From: JBGQBN01 sp041494805 | GTDB taxonomy: Bacteria; Acidobacteriota; Terriglobia; Terriglobales; Acidobacteriaceae | DNA: 64,000 bases | Assembly: GCA_041494805.1 (NCBI GenBank) | Contig: JBGQBN010000018.1 | Span: 1 to 64,000, forward strand | Direction: 5' to 3' | Shown: piece by piece, positions 24,443 to 32,831 of the stretch | Position numbering within the stretch: position 1 is the stretch's first letter | Layout: each line of letters begins with the position of its first letter | Notes under the pieces: model-generated | Databases searched by the model: none | What the model was told of the DNA's origin: nothing | What the model saw: the letters and a program-made list of their open reading frames with translations, nothing else | Made by a program: the position numbers and the translations under genes

Positions 24443-25231
24443 ATGGACCAGCGCAAAACCGCGCTCATCACCGGCGCCTCTGGTGGCATCGGATACGAAC
24501 TGGCTAAACTCTTCGCCAACGATCACCACGATCTGGTGCTGGTCGCGCGCAGCGGAGCTAAGCTGGCGCAGTTTGCAGACGAATTGCAACGTCAGTTTGG
24601 CGTCTCGGTCAAGACCGTTCCGCTGGATCTTTCGGCGCCTCCGGCGCCGCAGTTTCTTTTCGACCAGTTGCAGCGCGAAGGCACTGCCGTGGACATCCTG
24701 GTGAATAACGCTGCTTACGGCAAGTTTGGCAAGTTCGCGGATATCTCACTGGAAGAGAATCTGGGGCAGATTCATCTCAATGTCACGGCGCTTACGCACC
24801 TGACCCAACTTTTCCTCGGGCCCATGCGGGAGCGCGGCGCGGGAAAAATCCTGAATGTAGCCTCTACAGCGGGATTCCAGCCCGGGCCACTCATGGCCGT
24901 GTACTACGCCACGAAAGCTTATGTGATCTCGTTCTCCGAAGCGCTAGCCAATGAGCTTAAGGGAAGTGGAATAATGGTCACGTGTCTCTGTCCTGGGGCT
25001 ACTGATACCGGATTCCAGGGTCGGGCCGGTACGGAAAATACGGTTTTGTTCAAGAAGCTGCGGCCCATGGACGCTAAGACGGTGGCGCGCGAGGGTTATC
25101 GTGGCCTGATGGCGGGCAGGACGCTGGTCATCTCGGGATTTCGTAACTGGCTGCTGGCTGAGTCGGTTCGCTTCAGTCCGCGCAAGGTGATGACCGCTAT
25201 TTCGCGAAGAGTGCTGGATAAGGTGGAGTAG
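24443..25231 (+). CDS. short-chain dehydrogenase/reductase
   Basis: 262 aa. TALITGASGGIGYELAKLFA is the NAD(P)-binding loop, NNAAYGKFGKF the NNAG-like motif, and AVYYATKAYV the YxxxK catalytic pair after the Ser of NVASTAGF. It is a classical SDR, close to the DltE/YdfG-like oxidoreductases. Substrate unknown. The start at 24443 is the methionine that matches SDR N-termini; the frame runs upstream through the aldolase terminator. Confidence 0.88.
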   Translation: MDQRKTALITGASGGIGYELAKLFANDHHDLVLVARSGAKLAQFADELQRQFGVSVKTVPLDLSAPPAPQFLFDQLQREGTAVDILVNNAAYGKFGKFADISLEENLGQIHLNVTALTHLTQLFLGPMRERGAGKILNVASTAGFQPGPLMAVYYATKAYVISFSEALANELKGSGIMVTCLCPGATDTGFQGRAGTENTVLFKKLRPMDAKTVAREGYRGLMAGRTLVISGFRNWLLAESVRFSPRKVMTAISRRVLDKVE

Positions 25232-25262
25232 CAATGGCACCACGCCGCGATGTTTTCGGCTC

Positions 25263-25315
25263 TTGACTTTATACGCTATTAGCGTATAGTAATTCAATAG
25301 TACGCTAACGGCGTA
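25263..25315 (+). promoter_or_regulatory. higBA promoter and operators
   Basis: TTGACT (25263-25268), a 16-bp spacer and TATAGT (25285-25290) form a promoter. The spacer holds a perfect palindrome ATACGCTA-T-TAGCGTAT (25271-25287). A second, weaker copy TACGC-TAACG-GCGTA lies at 25301-25315. Two sites suit a HigA-type repressor. Confidence 0.75.
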
Positions 25316-25328
25316 GGAAGCTTTTCTG

Positions 25329-25664
25329 ATGGAGTTCTTTGAAGCGCCGGCATTTACGCGTCACCTGGCCCGGTATCTGGACGACGAGGGGTACCGCAAC
25401 CTGCAGAACACGCTGGCGCACACGCCTGATCTGGGGGACATGATTCCGGGTACAGGCGGGTTTCGCAAGCTGCGCTGGGCAGACCGGCGCCGAAGCAAGG
25501 GCCGTCGCGGCGGACTGCGAGTGATTTACTACTGGTTCGACAGCCAGAGTCAGATATGGTTGATGACCATTTACGACAAGGATGAGGCTGCCGACCTGAC
25601 ACCGCGAGAGAGAGAAGCGCTGAAGGCGGCCATCGGGGTTGAAAAGAAATCACGAGGGAGATGA
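25329..25664 (+). CDS. HigB/RelE-family toxin
   Basis: 111 aa. FFEAPAFTRHLARYLDDEGYRNLQ, GDMIPGTGGFRKLRWAD, GLRVIYYWFDSQSQIWLMTIYDKDEAADLT are the blocks of HigB-2-type ribosome-dependent mRNA endonucleases. The toxin comes first, the antitoxin second, the usual HigBA order. Gap to the antitoxin is nine bases. Confidence 0.9.
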   Translation: MEFFEAPAFTRHLARYLDDEGYRNLQNTLAHTPDLGDMIPGTGGFRKLRWADRRRSKGRRGGLRVIYYWFDSQSQIWLMTIYDKDEAADLTPREREALKAAIGVEKKSRGR

Positions 25665-25673
25665 GGACTGACC

Positions 25674-25997
25674 ATGGCGAACACGCGGGATCTGTTTCAT
25701 GAGTTGATCGAAGGCGTGGCGGCTATGAAGGCGCAGCGCGGCGGGAAAATCACGTTGCGGAGCTATAAGGTCGAGCCGCGGGAACTGCCCAAGTTCAAGC
25801 CGAGGATGATTAGGCAGGTTCGCGAACGCTTTCACTGTTCGCGCAGCGTGTTTGCCCGCAAGCTGTTTACCAACGAGCGCACGCTGGAGAAATGGGAGCA
25901 GGGACGCGCCAAACCCAACGCTCAGGCGGTGGCGTTGCTGTTGCTGGCGGCCAAGTATCCGGACACGTTTGAGCGGCTGGAGCAGGTGGCGAAGTAG
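25674..25997 (+). CDS. HigA-type HTH antitoxin
   Basis: 107 aa. The C-terminal half RQVRERFHCSRSVFARKLFTNERTLEKWEQGRAKP (in parts) is an XRE-family helix-turn-helix that should bind the palindromes before the toxin gene. The N-terminal ~45 residues, with FHELIEGVAAMKAQRGGKITL, are the toxin-contacting region. Follows higB on the same transcript. Confidence 0.9.
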   Translation: MANTRDLFHELIEGVAAMKAQRGGKITLRSYKVEPRELPKFKPRMIRQVRERFHCSRSVFARKLFTNERTLEKWEQGRAKPNAQAVALLLLAAKYPDTFERLEQVAK

Positions 25998-26031
25998 TCT
26001 CTAGAACACATGGAGAAAGACGGTTCATGGC

Positions 26032-27594
26032 TCACTCCCACTCAATCGTTCCGGGGGGCTTCGAGGTCACGTCGTAGACCACGCGGTTCACACCCTTTAC
26101 TTCATTCACAATGCGGCTGGACATCGTCTTCAGCACCTCGTGGGGTAGCGGCACCCAGTCCGCCGTCATGCCGTCTTCGGAGTGCACGGCACGGATCGCG
26201 CAGGTGCAAGCGTAGGTGCGCTGGTCACCCATCACGCCCACCGACATTACCGGCAGCAACACGGCGAACGACTGCCAGATTTTGGTGTAGAGGCCGGCTT
26301 TCTTGATCTCAGTCACGACGATGTCGTCGCATTCGCGGAGAATCTTGAGCCGCTCGGGGGTGACTTCGCCCAGAATTCGCACGGCCAGGCCGGGCCCGGG
26401 GAACGGTTGACGTTGCAGGATCTCCTCCGGCATGCCCAGGTCGCGGCCGATCTTGCGCACCTCGTCTTTGAACAGGTCTTTCAGCGGTTCGATCAGCTTT
26501 AGTTTCATCTTGTCGGGCAGTCCGCCGACGTTGTGGTGGGTCTTGATGGTCTGCGACGGACCGCGCACAGAGCGTGACTCAATCACGTCGGGATAGAGCG
26601 TACCCTGCACCAGCCAGTCCACGCTGCCTTCTTGCTTCTCGATGCGGCGGGCCTCTTCGTCAAACACCGCGATGAACTCGTTGCCGATGATCTTGCGCTT
26701 CTTCTCCGGGTCGGCGACGCCAGCGAGTTTGTCCAGGAAGCGGTCGGTGGCGTCGACGGCAACCAGATGGAGGCCCAGTTTGTCGCGCAGCGTTTGCTGC
26801 ACTTTTTCGAATTCATTCTTGCGGAGCATGCCGTTGTTTACGAATACCGACGTCAGCCGGGAGGGTCCTTGGCCGTCCCGCAGAGCGCGGTCTACCAGCG
26901 TGGCGGCCACGGCAGAATCCACACCGCCGGAAAGCGCACAGAGGGCGCGGCCGTTGCCCACCGTCTGCCGGACACTGGCGATGGTCGCGTCGATGAAGTG
27001 CTGCGGCGTCCACGTGGGCTTGGCTCCACAGATGACCAGGGCGAAGTTGCGCAGGATGTCCGTGCCGCGCTGGGTATGGTGTACTTCGGGATGGAATTGC
27101 ACCGCCCACATTTTTCTCTCCGGAGCTTCGATGGCGGCGACAGCGCTGGCCGAGCTGGCAACCAGGCGGAAGCCGGAGGGAAGCTCGACAGCCTCATCGC
27201 CGTGCGACATCCAGACGGAGAGTTTGGCCGGGACGCCTTCGAAGAGGCGAGAGCCATTCTGGATTTCGACATCGGCGTGGCCGTATTCGCGCTTGTCGGC
27301 AGCGCGCACTTTGCCTCCGAGCGCATGCACCATGAACTGCAGCCCGTAGCAGATGCCCAGAACCGGCAGGCCAAGCTGGAGCACGCGCGGGTCCGCGGGC
27401 GGGGCGTCGGCGTCATAGACCGAGGATGGCCCGCCGGAGAGAATGATGCCCACGGGCGAGTAGCCGCGGACTTCGTCGAGAGTAGCGGTGCAGGGCAATA
27501 CCACGGAGAAGACGTTTTGTTCGCGGATGCGGCGCGCTATGAGTTGGGAGTATTGGGCGCCGAAGTCGAGGACTACGATGGATTGGGTTTCCAC
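26032..27594 (-). CDS. guaA: GMP synthase (glutamine-hydrolysing)
   Basis: 520 aa, the normal length. The N-terminal glutaminase has QYSQLIARRIRE, GGPSSVYD, LGICYGLQ with the catalytic Cys, and VQFHPEVHHT with the His-Glu pair. The ATP-pyrophosphatase domain has LSGGVDSAVAA, and the C-terminal dimerisation domain has FPGPGLAVRI and PPGTIEWE. It converts XMP to GMP. It is a single-gene unit; HigA ends just 34 bp from its stop, convergently. Confidence 0.98.
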   Translation of the reverse strand: METQSIVVLDFGAQYSQLIARRIREQNVFSVVLPCTATLDEVRGYSPVGIILSGGPSSVYDADAPPADPRVLQLGLPVLGICYGLQFMVHALGGKVRAADKREYGHADVEIQNGSRLFEGVPAKLSVWMSHGDEAVELPSGFRLVASSASAVAAIEAPERKMWAVQFHPEVHHTQRGTDILRNFALVICGAKPTWTPQHFIDATIASVRQTVGNGRALCALSGGVDSAVAATLVDRALRDGQGPSRLTSVFVNNGMLRKNEFEKVQQTLRDKLGLHLVAVDATDRFLDKLAGVADPEKKRKIIGNEFIAVFDEEARRIEKQEGSVDWLVQGTLYPDVIESRSVRGPSQTIKTHHNVGGLPDKMKLKLIEPLKDLFKDEVRKIGRDLGMPEEILQRQPFPGPGLAVRILGEVTPERLKILRECDDIVVTEIKKAGLYTKIWQSFAVLLPVMSVGVMGDQRTYACTCAIRAVHSEDGMTADWVPLPHEVLKTMSSRIVNEVKGVNRVVYDVTSKPPGTIEWE

Positions 27595-27663
27595 GGATGA
27601 GTTTCTCAGATTGGCGGGAGAGTGTAAAGGGGAGGTCAGTTCTCAGTGCTCAGTGCTCAGCCG

Positions 27664-28731
27664 TCAGCTCCCAGCGGTCTGGGGTGGAGGAACGATGCCA
27701 GGAATGTCGCACAAGATGTCGTCGTCCGACATTGGGCGGAGGGCTGGCGGCTGCAAGCTTGCAGGTGGCTGAATGCTGGGCACTGATTGCTGAATACTCT
27801 CCGGCGCCGGCCTCTCCAGCAGCGCCACAAACGCGGCTAGCCGCCCCAGGTAAAGAAAATCCACCGCGGCAAAATACAACAGGGTTACGAACAACACGCC
27901 GCCCAGCACCACACCGGCGGGCAGCACACCGGCAAATGCCAGGGGAAAGGCAACGATAGAACTAGCAACAAAAAAAGCCACGATGTGCGCCAAGCCAAAC
28001 CAAGTGCACGCTGCAAAGACCGGCCCCGGCTGGACTCGACACAGGTCGGCCACGGCTGAGATCGCGTCAAAAGTGTCCCGTTGATCGCGGATGGCAAATA
28101 TCCCCGCGAGAGAAAGAACCCAGTTCATTACAGACCAGGCCAGCCATACCAGCATCACGACGGTCAGGAAAACGAGCAGGGCGGAGCCGGGCGAAGGATC
28201 GCTGTCTGAAGACGCGGCCCCGCCGAGCAGCAGAGCAGCTAGCGTGCCCACTGCCGCCGCGAGGGTTGCCGCGACGCGGAAACAATTCAGTCCGAGCAGG
28301 GGACGCCAGTGAAAGGAGCCCCGATAGGGACGGGCGCCCTGGGCTATCCGATCCGTCGGCAGGCCGGAAGCGCTCAGCCGGAAATACTCGAGGAGGGCCC
28401 TACCTGTGGCCGCCCTGCCGAGCGAGGCGAGGGCAATCCACGCGATGGCCAGCGCAAGTACGAGCACGATGGCCGCTGCCAGCAGGCGCGGGCCGCTGCC
28501 CCGGAGAATATGGGCGACCGCTTGAGAAATCAGAAACGGCTGCCGGCTGCGCAAGAACAGCAAGTCCCTCGCAGTGACTGGCAAAGTATCCAGATACTCC
28601 AGAAAACAAAACGTGAGTAGCAGCGCGGAGGCGAAAGCAAAACTCCAGCGCCAGGCGATCTCCGCCAGGCCCAGGGCGGGCCGGCGAAACATGACTCGAA
28701 AGCCTTCCAGGGTTGGGGAGCGTCGAGGCAT
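27664..28731 (-). CDS. unknown multi-helix membrane protein
   Basis: 355 aa from the ATG at 28731 (a GTG at 28752 is also possible). Five or six hydrophobic helices are visible, including WSFAFASALLLTFCFLEYL, LLAAAIVLVLALAIAWIALASLG, VAATLAAAVGTLAALLLGG, ALLVFLTVVMLVWLAWSVMNW, GLAHIVAFFVASSIVAFPLAF and VLGGVLFVTLLYFAAVDFLYL. The C-terminus is Pro-rich and includes DDDILCDIPGIVPPP. No family recognised; similar proteins occur in Acidobacteria. Confidence 0.7.
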   Translation of the reverse strand: MPRRSPTLEGFRVMFRRPALGLAEIAWRWSFAFASALLLTFCFLEYLDTLPVTARDLLFLRSRQPFLISQAVAHILRGSGPRLLAAAIVLVLALAIAWIALASLGRAATGRALLEYFRLSASGLPTDRIAQGARPYRGSFHWRPLLGLNCFRVAATLAAAVGTLAALLLGGAASSDSDPSPGSALLVFLTVVMLVWLAWSVMNWVLSLAGIFAIRDQRDTFDAISAVADLCRVQPGPVFAACTWFGLAHIVAFFVASSIVAFPLAFAGVLPAGVVLGGVLFVTLLYFAAVDFLYLGRLAAFVALLERPAPESIQQSVPSIQPPASLQPPALRPMSDDDILCDIPGIVPPPQTAGS

Positions 28732-28889
28732 GGCAGGGCTAGGATAACCCACCGAAGCTGACCTTGGTCACTCGCATCACCGAGTTTCTCTAAAGCTGGG
28801 GCGTGGCCCGGCCGATACCTGCCAGTAGGCGCCCTGTGCAACATGGGTCCCAGTGTCCGGGCGGATCCGCCGGCGAGGAGAGCCTTACT

Positions 28890-29324
28890 TTGAAGAAAAC
28901 ACTGCTGCTGGTCGAGGACAGCAAGCTCCAGAAAATTGCAACTGAAAGGATCCTCAACCGTGCAGGATACCTCGTGCTGAGCGCGGAGGATGGCGAGGAA
29001 GCCCTGAGCCTGGCCCGCGAGGCTATTCCTGACCTCATCCTGCTGGATATGCTCTTGCCCAAGCTCGGGGGCCTAGAGGTCCTTCTCACCTTGAAAGCGA
29101 ACCGGGTTACCTCACAAATCCCCGTGATCGTGCTCAGTAGTCTCCCCCCAACGAATGAAAAAAGTCTGATGACGGATGGGGCGGCTGCCTATTTCGAAAA
29201 GTCGCGCCTAAGCTCGGATGAGGCGGGAGAGCGGGACTTGCTCGAGATCATTCAGACAGTACTCCAGAAATCCGATGAGCGGAAAACGGCCACGCGAGCA
29301 AAGGCGGCCGCCAGTCGCGGCTGA
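28890..29324 (+). CDS. single-domain response regulator
   Basis: About 144 aa from a TTG start with GAGGAG upstream; the frame is open further back to 28803. The receiver domain has LLVEDS (acidic pocket, D10), LILLDMLLPK (phospho-acceptor D53), VIVLSS and YFEKS (conserved Lys). A basic, Ala-rich tail (ERKTATRAKAAASRG) follows instead of an output domain. No sensor kinase is nearby, so the partner is unknown. Confidence 0.85.
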   Translation: MKKTLLLVEDSKLQKIATERILNRAGYLVLSAEDGEEALSLAREAIPDLILLDMLLPKLGGLEVLLTLKANRVTSQIPVIVLSSLPPTNEKSLMTDGAAAYFEKSRLSSDEAGERDLLEIIQTVLQKSDERKTATRAKAAASRG

Positions 29325-29346
29325 GAGCAGCACCTGCTGAAAAAGC

Positions 29347-31938
29347 TTACCGGGCCACAATGTTTACCAGCTTGCCGGGCACGACGATCACTTTCACAAT
29401 CTGCTTGCCCTGGAGAGCTACGCGGATTTTCTCTTCGGCCAAAGCGCGGTCGTGGACCACATCTTCGGGCGCATCCGCCGACACAACCATGCGACTGCGC
29501 AGCTTGCCGTTGATCTGCACTGGGAGCTCAATCTCATCTTCCTTCGCCAACGCGGGATCGTACTTGGGCCAGGGGGCACGCAAGAGACTTCCCTTCTCGC
29601 CCAACATTTCCCACAGCTCGTGCGCGAGGTAAGGCGCAAAGGGCGCCAGCAGGAGCACGAGAGCGCGCTGCGACTCCGCCAACAAGACGGTGGGAATACC
29701 TTCCGCGGGCGAGGGCGCCCGCGCCACACGATTCTCCACGCTGTAAAGATCGTTCACCAGCTCCATGATGGCCGCGATACAGGTGTTGAAGTGCCAGCGG
29801 CCCTGGAAATCGTCGCTGACGCGCTTGATGGTCTGATGCAATTTGCGCTGGATTTGACGTGCTTCCGGCGTTAGGGAGGTTGCTGGCGACGTCTCTGGCG
29901 GGGCCGGAGACGCAGCTAGCTGCGTCTCTACAGGCGCTTTGGGAGCGTTGCGCACTGCGAATCTGTAGACTCGGCCCAGAAACCGCTGGATGCCTTCTAT
30001 TCCCGCGTCTTGCCAATCGAGATCGCGGTCCGGGGGGGCGGCGAATAGGCTGTACAGGCGTGCGGCGTCCGCGCCGTAACGGGCTACCATTTCGTCCGGG
30101 GTCACGATGTTGCCCAGGCTCTTCGACATCTTGGCGCCATCCTTGATCACCATACCCTGGGTGAATAGGCGCTCGACCGGTTCGTCGTTTTGTACCAATC
30201 CCATGTCGCGCATGAACTTGGTCCAGAAGCGCGAGTAGATGAGATGGAGAATCGCGTGTTCGACGCCACCGATGTACTGGTTGATGGGAAACCAGTAGGC
30301 AACCGTCTTCGAGTCAAAGGGCGCTTTGTCGTTGCGCGCGTCGGTGTAGCGGTAGAAATACCAGGACGAGTCCACGAAGGTGTCCATGGTGTCAGTCTCG
30401 CGGCGCGCCGGGCCGCCACACTTCGGGCAGATGGTGTTGACGAACTCCGGCACGCGGCCCAAAGGGGAGCCGCCGGTGAGCGTGATGTCCACCTTCTCCG
30501 GCAGAATTACCGGCAGGTCTTTCTCCGGTACGGGCACGATCCCATCCTTCTCGCAATAGAGCATGGGGATCGGGGTGCCCCAGTAGCGCTGGCGAGAGAT
30601 GCCCCAGTCCTTCAGGCGATAGGTGACCGCGGCCTTGCCGAAACCATGTTTCTCCGCGTGTTCGGACATCTTCTGGATGGCTTCTTCGCAGTCCATCCCG
30701 TTGAACGGTCCGGAGTTCACCAGTGAGCCATTCAAGGTGGTAACCGGGAGGGAAGGCTCGGCAACGGTCTCATCCAGATCGGCGGCCTTGGGCAGGATCA
30801 CCAAACGGATCTCGAGGCTGTACTTCTTGGAAAATTCATAGTCGCGCTCGTCGTGCGCCGGGACGCTCATGATGGCGCCGGTGCCGTAGTCCATCAGAAT
30901 GTAGTTTGCCACCCAGATGGGTACAGGCTCGCGGGTGAACGGATTGAGGGCAAAGCGGCCGGTGTTGACACCATGCTTCTCGATCTCGCCGATGTCGCCC
31001 ACTTCCCTGGCCTTGCGTTGCTCGGCGATCAGACGATCCACCTGGGCACGCAGTTCCGGCTTGTTCGCGGTGAGATCGGCGACCAGTGGATGCTGCGGCG
31101 CCAGCTGCACCGAGGTGGCGCCGTAGATCGTGTCCACACGGGTGGTGAACACGGTGATGGTGGATCCCGCTGGGCCGACCGTGCCGCCGAGATCGAAATC
31201 AACCAGCGTGCCTGCGCTGCGGCCGATCCAGTTGCGCTGCATGGTGCGCACTTTTTCCGGCCAGCCACCGAGTTTCTCGAGATCGCGCAGCAATTCCTCG
31301 GAATATTTGGTAATGCGGAGGAACCACTGTTCGAGCTCGCGCTGTTCCACCAGGGTGTCTTCGTGCCGCCAGCAACATCCATCGACTACCTGCTCGTTGG
31401 CCAGAACGGTGGCGCACTTCGGACACCAGTTCACCTTGCTTTTTTTGCGATAGGCAAGTCCGTGCTCGTAGAGCTTGAGGAAGAACCACTGGTTCCAACG
31501 GTAGTATTCCGGCAGGCAGGTGGTTACCTCGCGGGCCCAGTCGTAGGCGAAACCCAGGCGCTTCATCTGCGCCTTCATGTTGGCGATATTGCGCAGCGTC
31601 CACTCGCGCGGCGGCGTGTTGTTCTGGATGGCCGCATTTTCCGCCGGCAGGCCAAACGAGTCCCATCCCATAGGATGGAGCACGTTGTAGCCGTTCATCC
31701 ACATGTAGCGGGCGAGGGCGTCGCCGATGGAATAGTTGCGTACGTGGCCCATGTGCAGCGCGCCGGAGGGGTAGGGCAGCATTTCGAGAACGTAGTATTT
31801 CGGCTTGGTCGAGTTGGGCTCGGCGGCGTAGAGAGACTGATCCTGTTGCCAGCGTTCGAACCACTTGGTCTCGATGCGCTGGGCATCGTAGCGGTCTTCG
31901 TTGCTGCGGGTTGCGGTTGTTTTTTCTTCCTGCGGCAT
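29347..31938 (-). CDS. leuS: leucyl-tRNA synthetase
   Basis: 863 aa. PYPSGALHMGHVRNYSIGDAL holds the HIGH signature and GAKMSKSLGN the KMSKS loop. An editing domain (TRVDTIYGATSVQL, GTGAIMSVPAHDERD) lies between, and the C-terminal anticodon-binding part ends with VKVIVVPGKLVNIV-like VIVVPGKLVNIV. It charges tRNA-Leu. Two stretches are encoded by dispersed palindromes: VETQLAAS at about residues 670-677 and RVARAPSPAEG at about 736-746. Both fall in loops of the C-terminal part. Confidence 0.98.
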   Translation of the reverse strand: MPQEEKTTATRSNEDRYDAQRIETKWFERWQQDQSLYAAEPNSTKPKYYVLEMLPYPSGALHMGHVRNYSIGDALARYMWMNGYNVLHPMGWDSFGLPAENAAIQNNTPPREWTLRNIANMKAQMKRLGFAYDWAREVTTCLPEYYRWNQWFFLKLYEHGLAYRKKSKVNWCPKCATVLANEQVVDGCCWRHEDTLVEQRELEQWFLRITKYSEELLRDLEKLGGWPEKVRTMQRNWIGRSAGTLVDFDLGGTVGPAGSTITVFTTRVDTIYGATSVQLAPQHPLVADLTANKPELRAQVDRLIAEQRKAREVGDIGEIEKHGVNTGRFALNPFTREPVPIWVANYILMDYGTGAIMSVPAHDERDYEFSKKYSLEIRLVILPKAADLDETVAEPSLPVTTLNGSLVNSGPFNGMDCEEAIQKMSEHAEKHGFGKAAVTYRLKDWGISRQRYWGTPIPMLYCEKDGIVPVPEKDLPVILPEKVDITLTGGSPLGRVPEFVNTICPKCGGPARRETDTMDTFVDSSWYFYRYTDARNDKAPFDSKTVAYWFPINQYIGGVEHAILHLIYSRFWTKFMRDMGLVQNDEPVERLFTQGMVIKDGAKMSKSLGNIVTPDEMVARYGADAARLYSLFAAPPDRDLDWQDAGIEGIQRFLGRVYRFAVRNAPKAPVETQLAASPAPPETSPATSLTPEARQIQRKLHQTIKRVSDDFQGRWHFNTCIAAIMELVNDLYSVENRVARAPSPAEGIPTVLLAESQRALVLLLAPFAPYLAHELWEMLGEKGSLLRAPWPKYDPALAKEDEIELPVQINGKLRSRMVVSADAPEDVVHDRALAEEKIRVALQGKQIVKVIVVPGKLVNIVAR
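29705..29729 (-). repeat. family B palindrome inside leuS coding sequence
   Basis: GTGTGGCGCGGGCGCCCTCG then CCCGC on the minus strand, read in frame as VARAPSPA. The same 25 bp occurs between genes at 41021-41045. Confidence 0.75.
29907..29931 (-). repeat. family A REP palindrome inside leuS coding sequence
   Basis: GTA-GAGACGCAGC-TA-GCTGCGTCTC on the minus strand, translated in frame as VETQLAAS. It shares the GTAGAGACG start and 10-bp stem of the intergenic family A palindromes. Confidence 0.8.
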
Positions 31939-31990
31939 AGAGGGCCGAGTTGACTACCGGATAAACTTTAGATTTTACAACGAGTGGCTG

Positions 31991-32011
31991 GTGTGGCGCG
32001 GGCGGTGGCGG
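31991..32011 (+). repeat. family B palindrome (partial)
   Basis: GTGTGGCGCGGGCGGTGGCG, upstream of leuS. It keeps the first half of the family B unit but has a degenerate second half. Confidence 0.5.
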
Positions 32012-32040
32012 TTTGTGAAGTATCGATGCCCCCATGCCCT

Positions 32041-32123
32041 GTAGAGACGTAGCTCTGCTACGTCTCTGCTTGCAGGCGGCAACCTTGCCGGCGCCGGCAA
32101 GACATTGCAAGCAATGTTTCTAC
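32041..32123 (+). repeat. BIME: two REP palindromes in opposite orientation
   Basis: The left REP is GTA-GAGACGTAGC-TCT-GCTACGTCTC and the right REP is GACATTGC-AA-GCAATGTT-TCTAC. The middle contains TTGCAGGCGGCAACCTTGCC and a GC-rich palindrome. The 83-bp unit is homologous to the one at 47767-47847, including the TGCAGG-GGC and CAACCTT core. Confidence 0.8.
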
Positions 32124-32692
32124 GGATTCTCTCGGTCTTGGGACCAGTTTGCCGGGTTCTTCTCGATGTAGTCCCGGATCGCATTGAGCGAGGCGTTGCT
32201 CCGCACAATGTGCTCATAGAATCCTAATTGCCAGGCGAAATCAGACAGCCCCAATTGATGGCAGAGGCAGGTGACTCCTGCCTTATAAGAGCGAACGATT
32301 GCCGAGAGTGAACCCGCTTTGGGCGGCATGAGGGAGCGGCCGGTTCCCACAGCAGAATTGAGGTGGACTTCCGAATTGGGGGAATAGCGATGTTGGCCAC
32401 CTATCACGACTGTCGCATGGACATGATTCGGCATTACGACGAAGCTGTCGATCGAAACATTCGTGTAGTGCGCGGGCAGACTGCGCATTTCCGAGTGGGC
32501 CACTTGGCCTGCGGTAGAGAACCACATTCTCCTGTCAACTATCTGCCCTAGAACGCAGGCATGGTTTCGCACGCAGATCGTGACGAAGTACCAGCCAGGG
32601 GTCCGGTAGTCCCAGCCACGAAGGCGGGCGGTTCCGATCCGGTACTTGTCCTGGTAAAGGGTCATCACAAAGGCTGCCGGCTTTCGTCTCAT
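32120..32692 (-). CDS. REP-associated tyrosine transposase (RAYT, Y1 HUH family)
   Basis: About 190 aa from the ATG at 32692, which has CGGAGG upstream; ATG at 32665 is an alternative. YRIGTARLRGWDYRTPGWYFVTICVRN opens the TnpA_REP family, VVMPNHVHATVVI carries the HUH metal-binding pair, and LGFYEHIVRSNASLNAIRDYIEKNPANW is the C-terminal block with the catalytic Tyr (YIEKNP). Such enzymes cut and join REP hairpins as single strands. The frame reaches upstream to 32845 across the REP, without support. It is flanked by REP palindromes it probably mobilises. Confidence 0.9.
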   Translation of the reverse strand: MRRKPAAFVMTLYQDKYRIGTARLRGWDYRTPGWYFVTICVRNHACVLGQIVDRRMWFSTAGQVAHSEMRSLPAHYTNVSIDSFVVMPNHVHATVVIGGQHRYSPNSEVHLNSAVGTGRSLMPPKAGSLSAIVRSYKAGVTCLCHQLGLSDFAWQLGFYEHIVRSNASLNAIRDYIEKNPANWSQDRENP

Positions 32693-32719
32693 GATTATGC
32701 GGCATTCCCTCCGCAAGCA

Positions 32720-32745
32720 GAGACGTTGCATAGCAACGTCTCTAC
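32720..32745 (+). repeat. REP palindrome upstream of RAYT
   Basis: GAGACGTTGC-ATA-GCAACGTCTC followed by TAC. It lies between the RAYT start and the DAHP synthase gene. Confidence 0.8.
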
Positions 32746-32831
32746 AGGTTGGTTCCGTTTTGGACTTCCCTGCCCTCGTTTGCGATGTAGACGGCTTCAA
32801 CGATAAACTTGCTGTCTCTTGAGGTGGGTAC

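Larger units (their letters stand above)
32041..32745 (-). mobile_element. RAYT transposase gene with flanking REP palindromes
   Basis: The transposase gene (32120-32692) has two family A palindromes facing each other downstream (32041-32123) and one upstream (32720-32745). All carry the GTAGAGACGT or TCTAC edge. This is the arrangement of REP elements with their REP-associated tyrosine transposase. I set the ends at the outermost palindromes; true ends are not known. Confidence 0.7.

Noticed and set aside
26632..27600. Long open frames opposite guaA
   Set aside because: Shadows of the guaA codons with no independent support.
30853..31953. A 366-codon open frame opposite leuS
   Set aside because: It is the GC-rich shadow of leuS, with no ribosome-binding site and no family motif.
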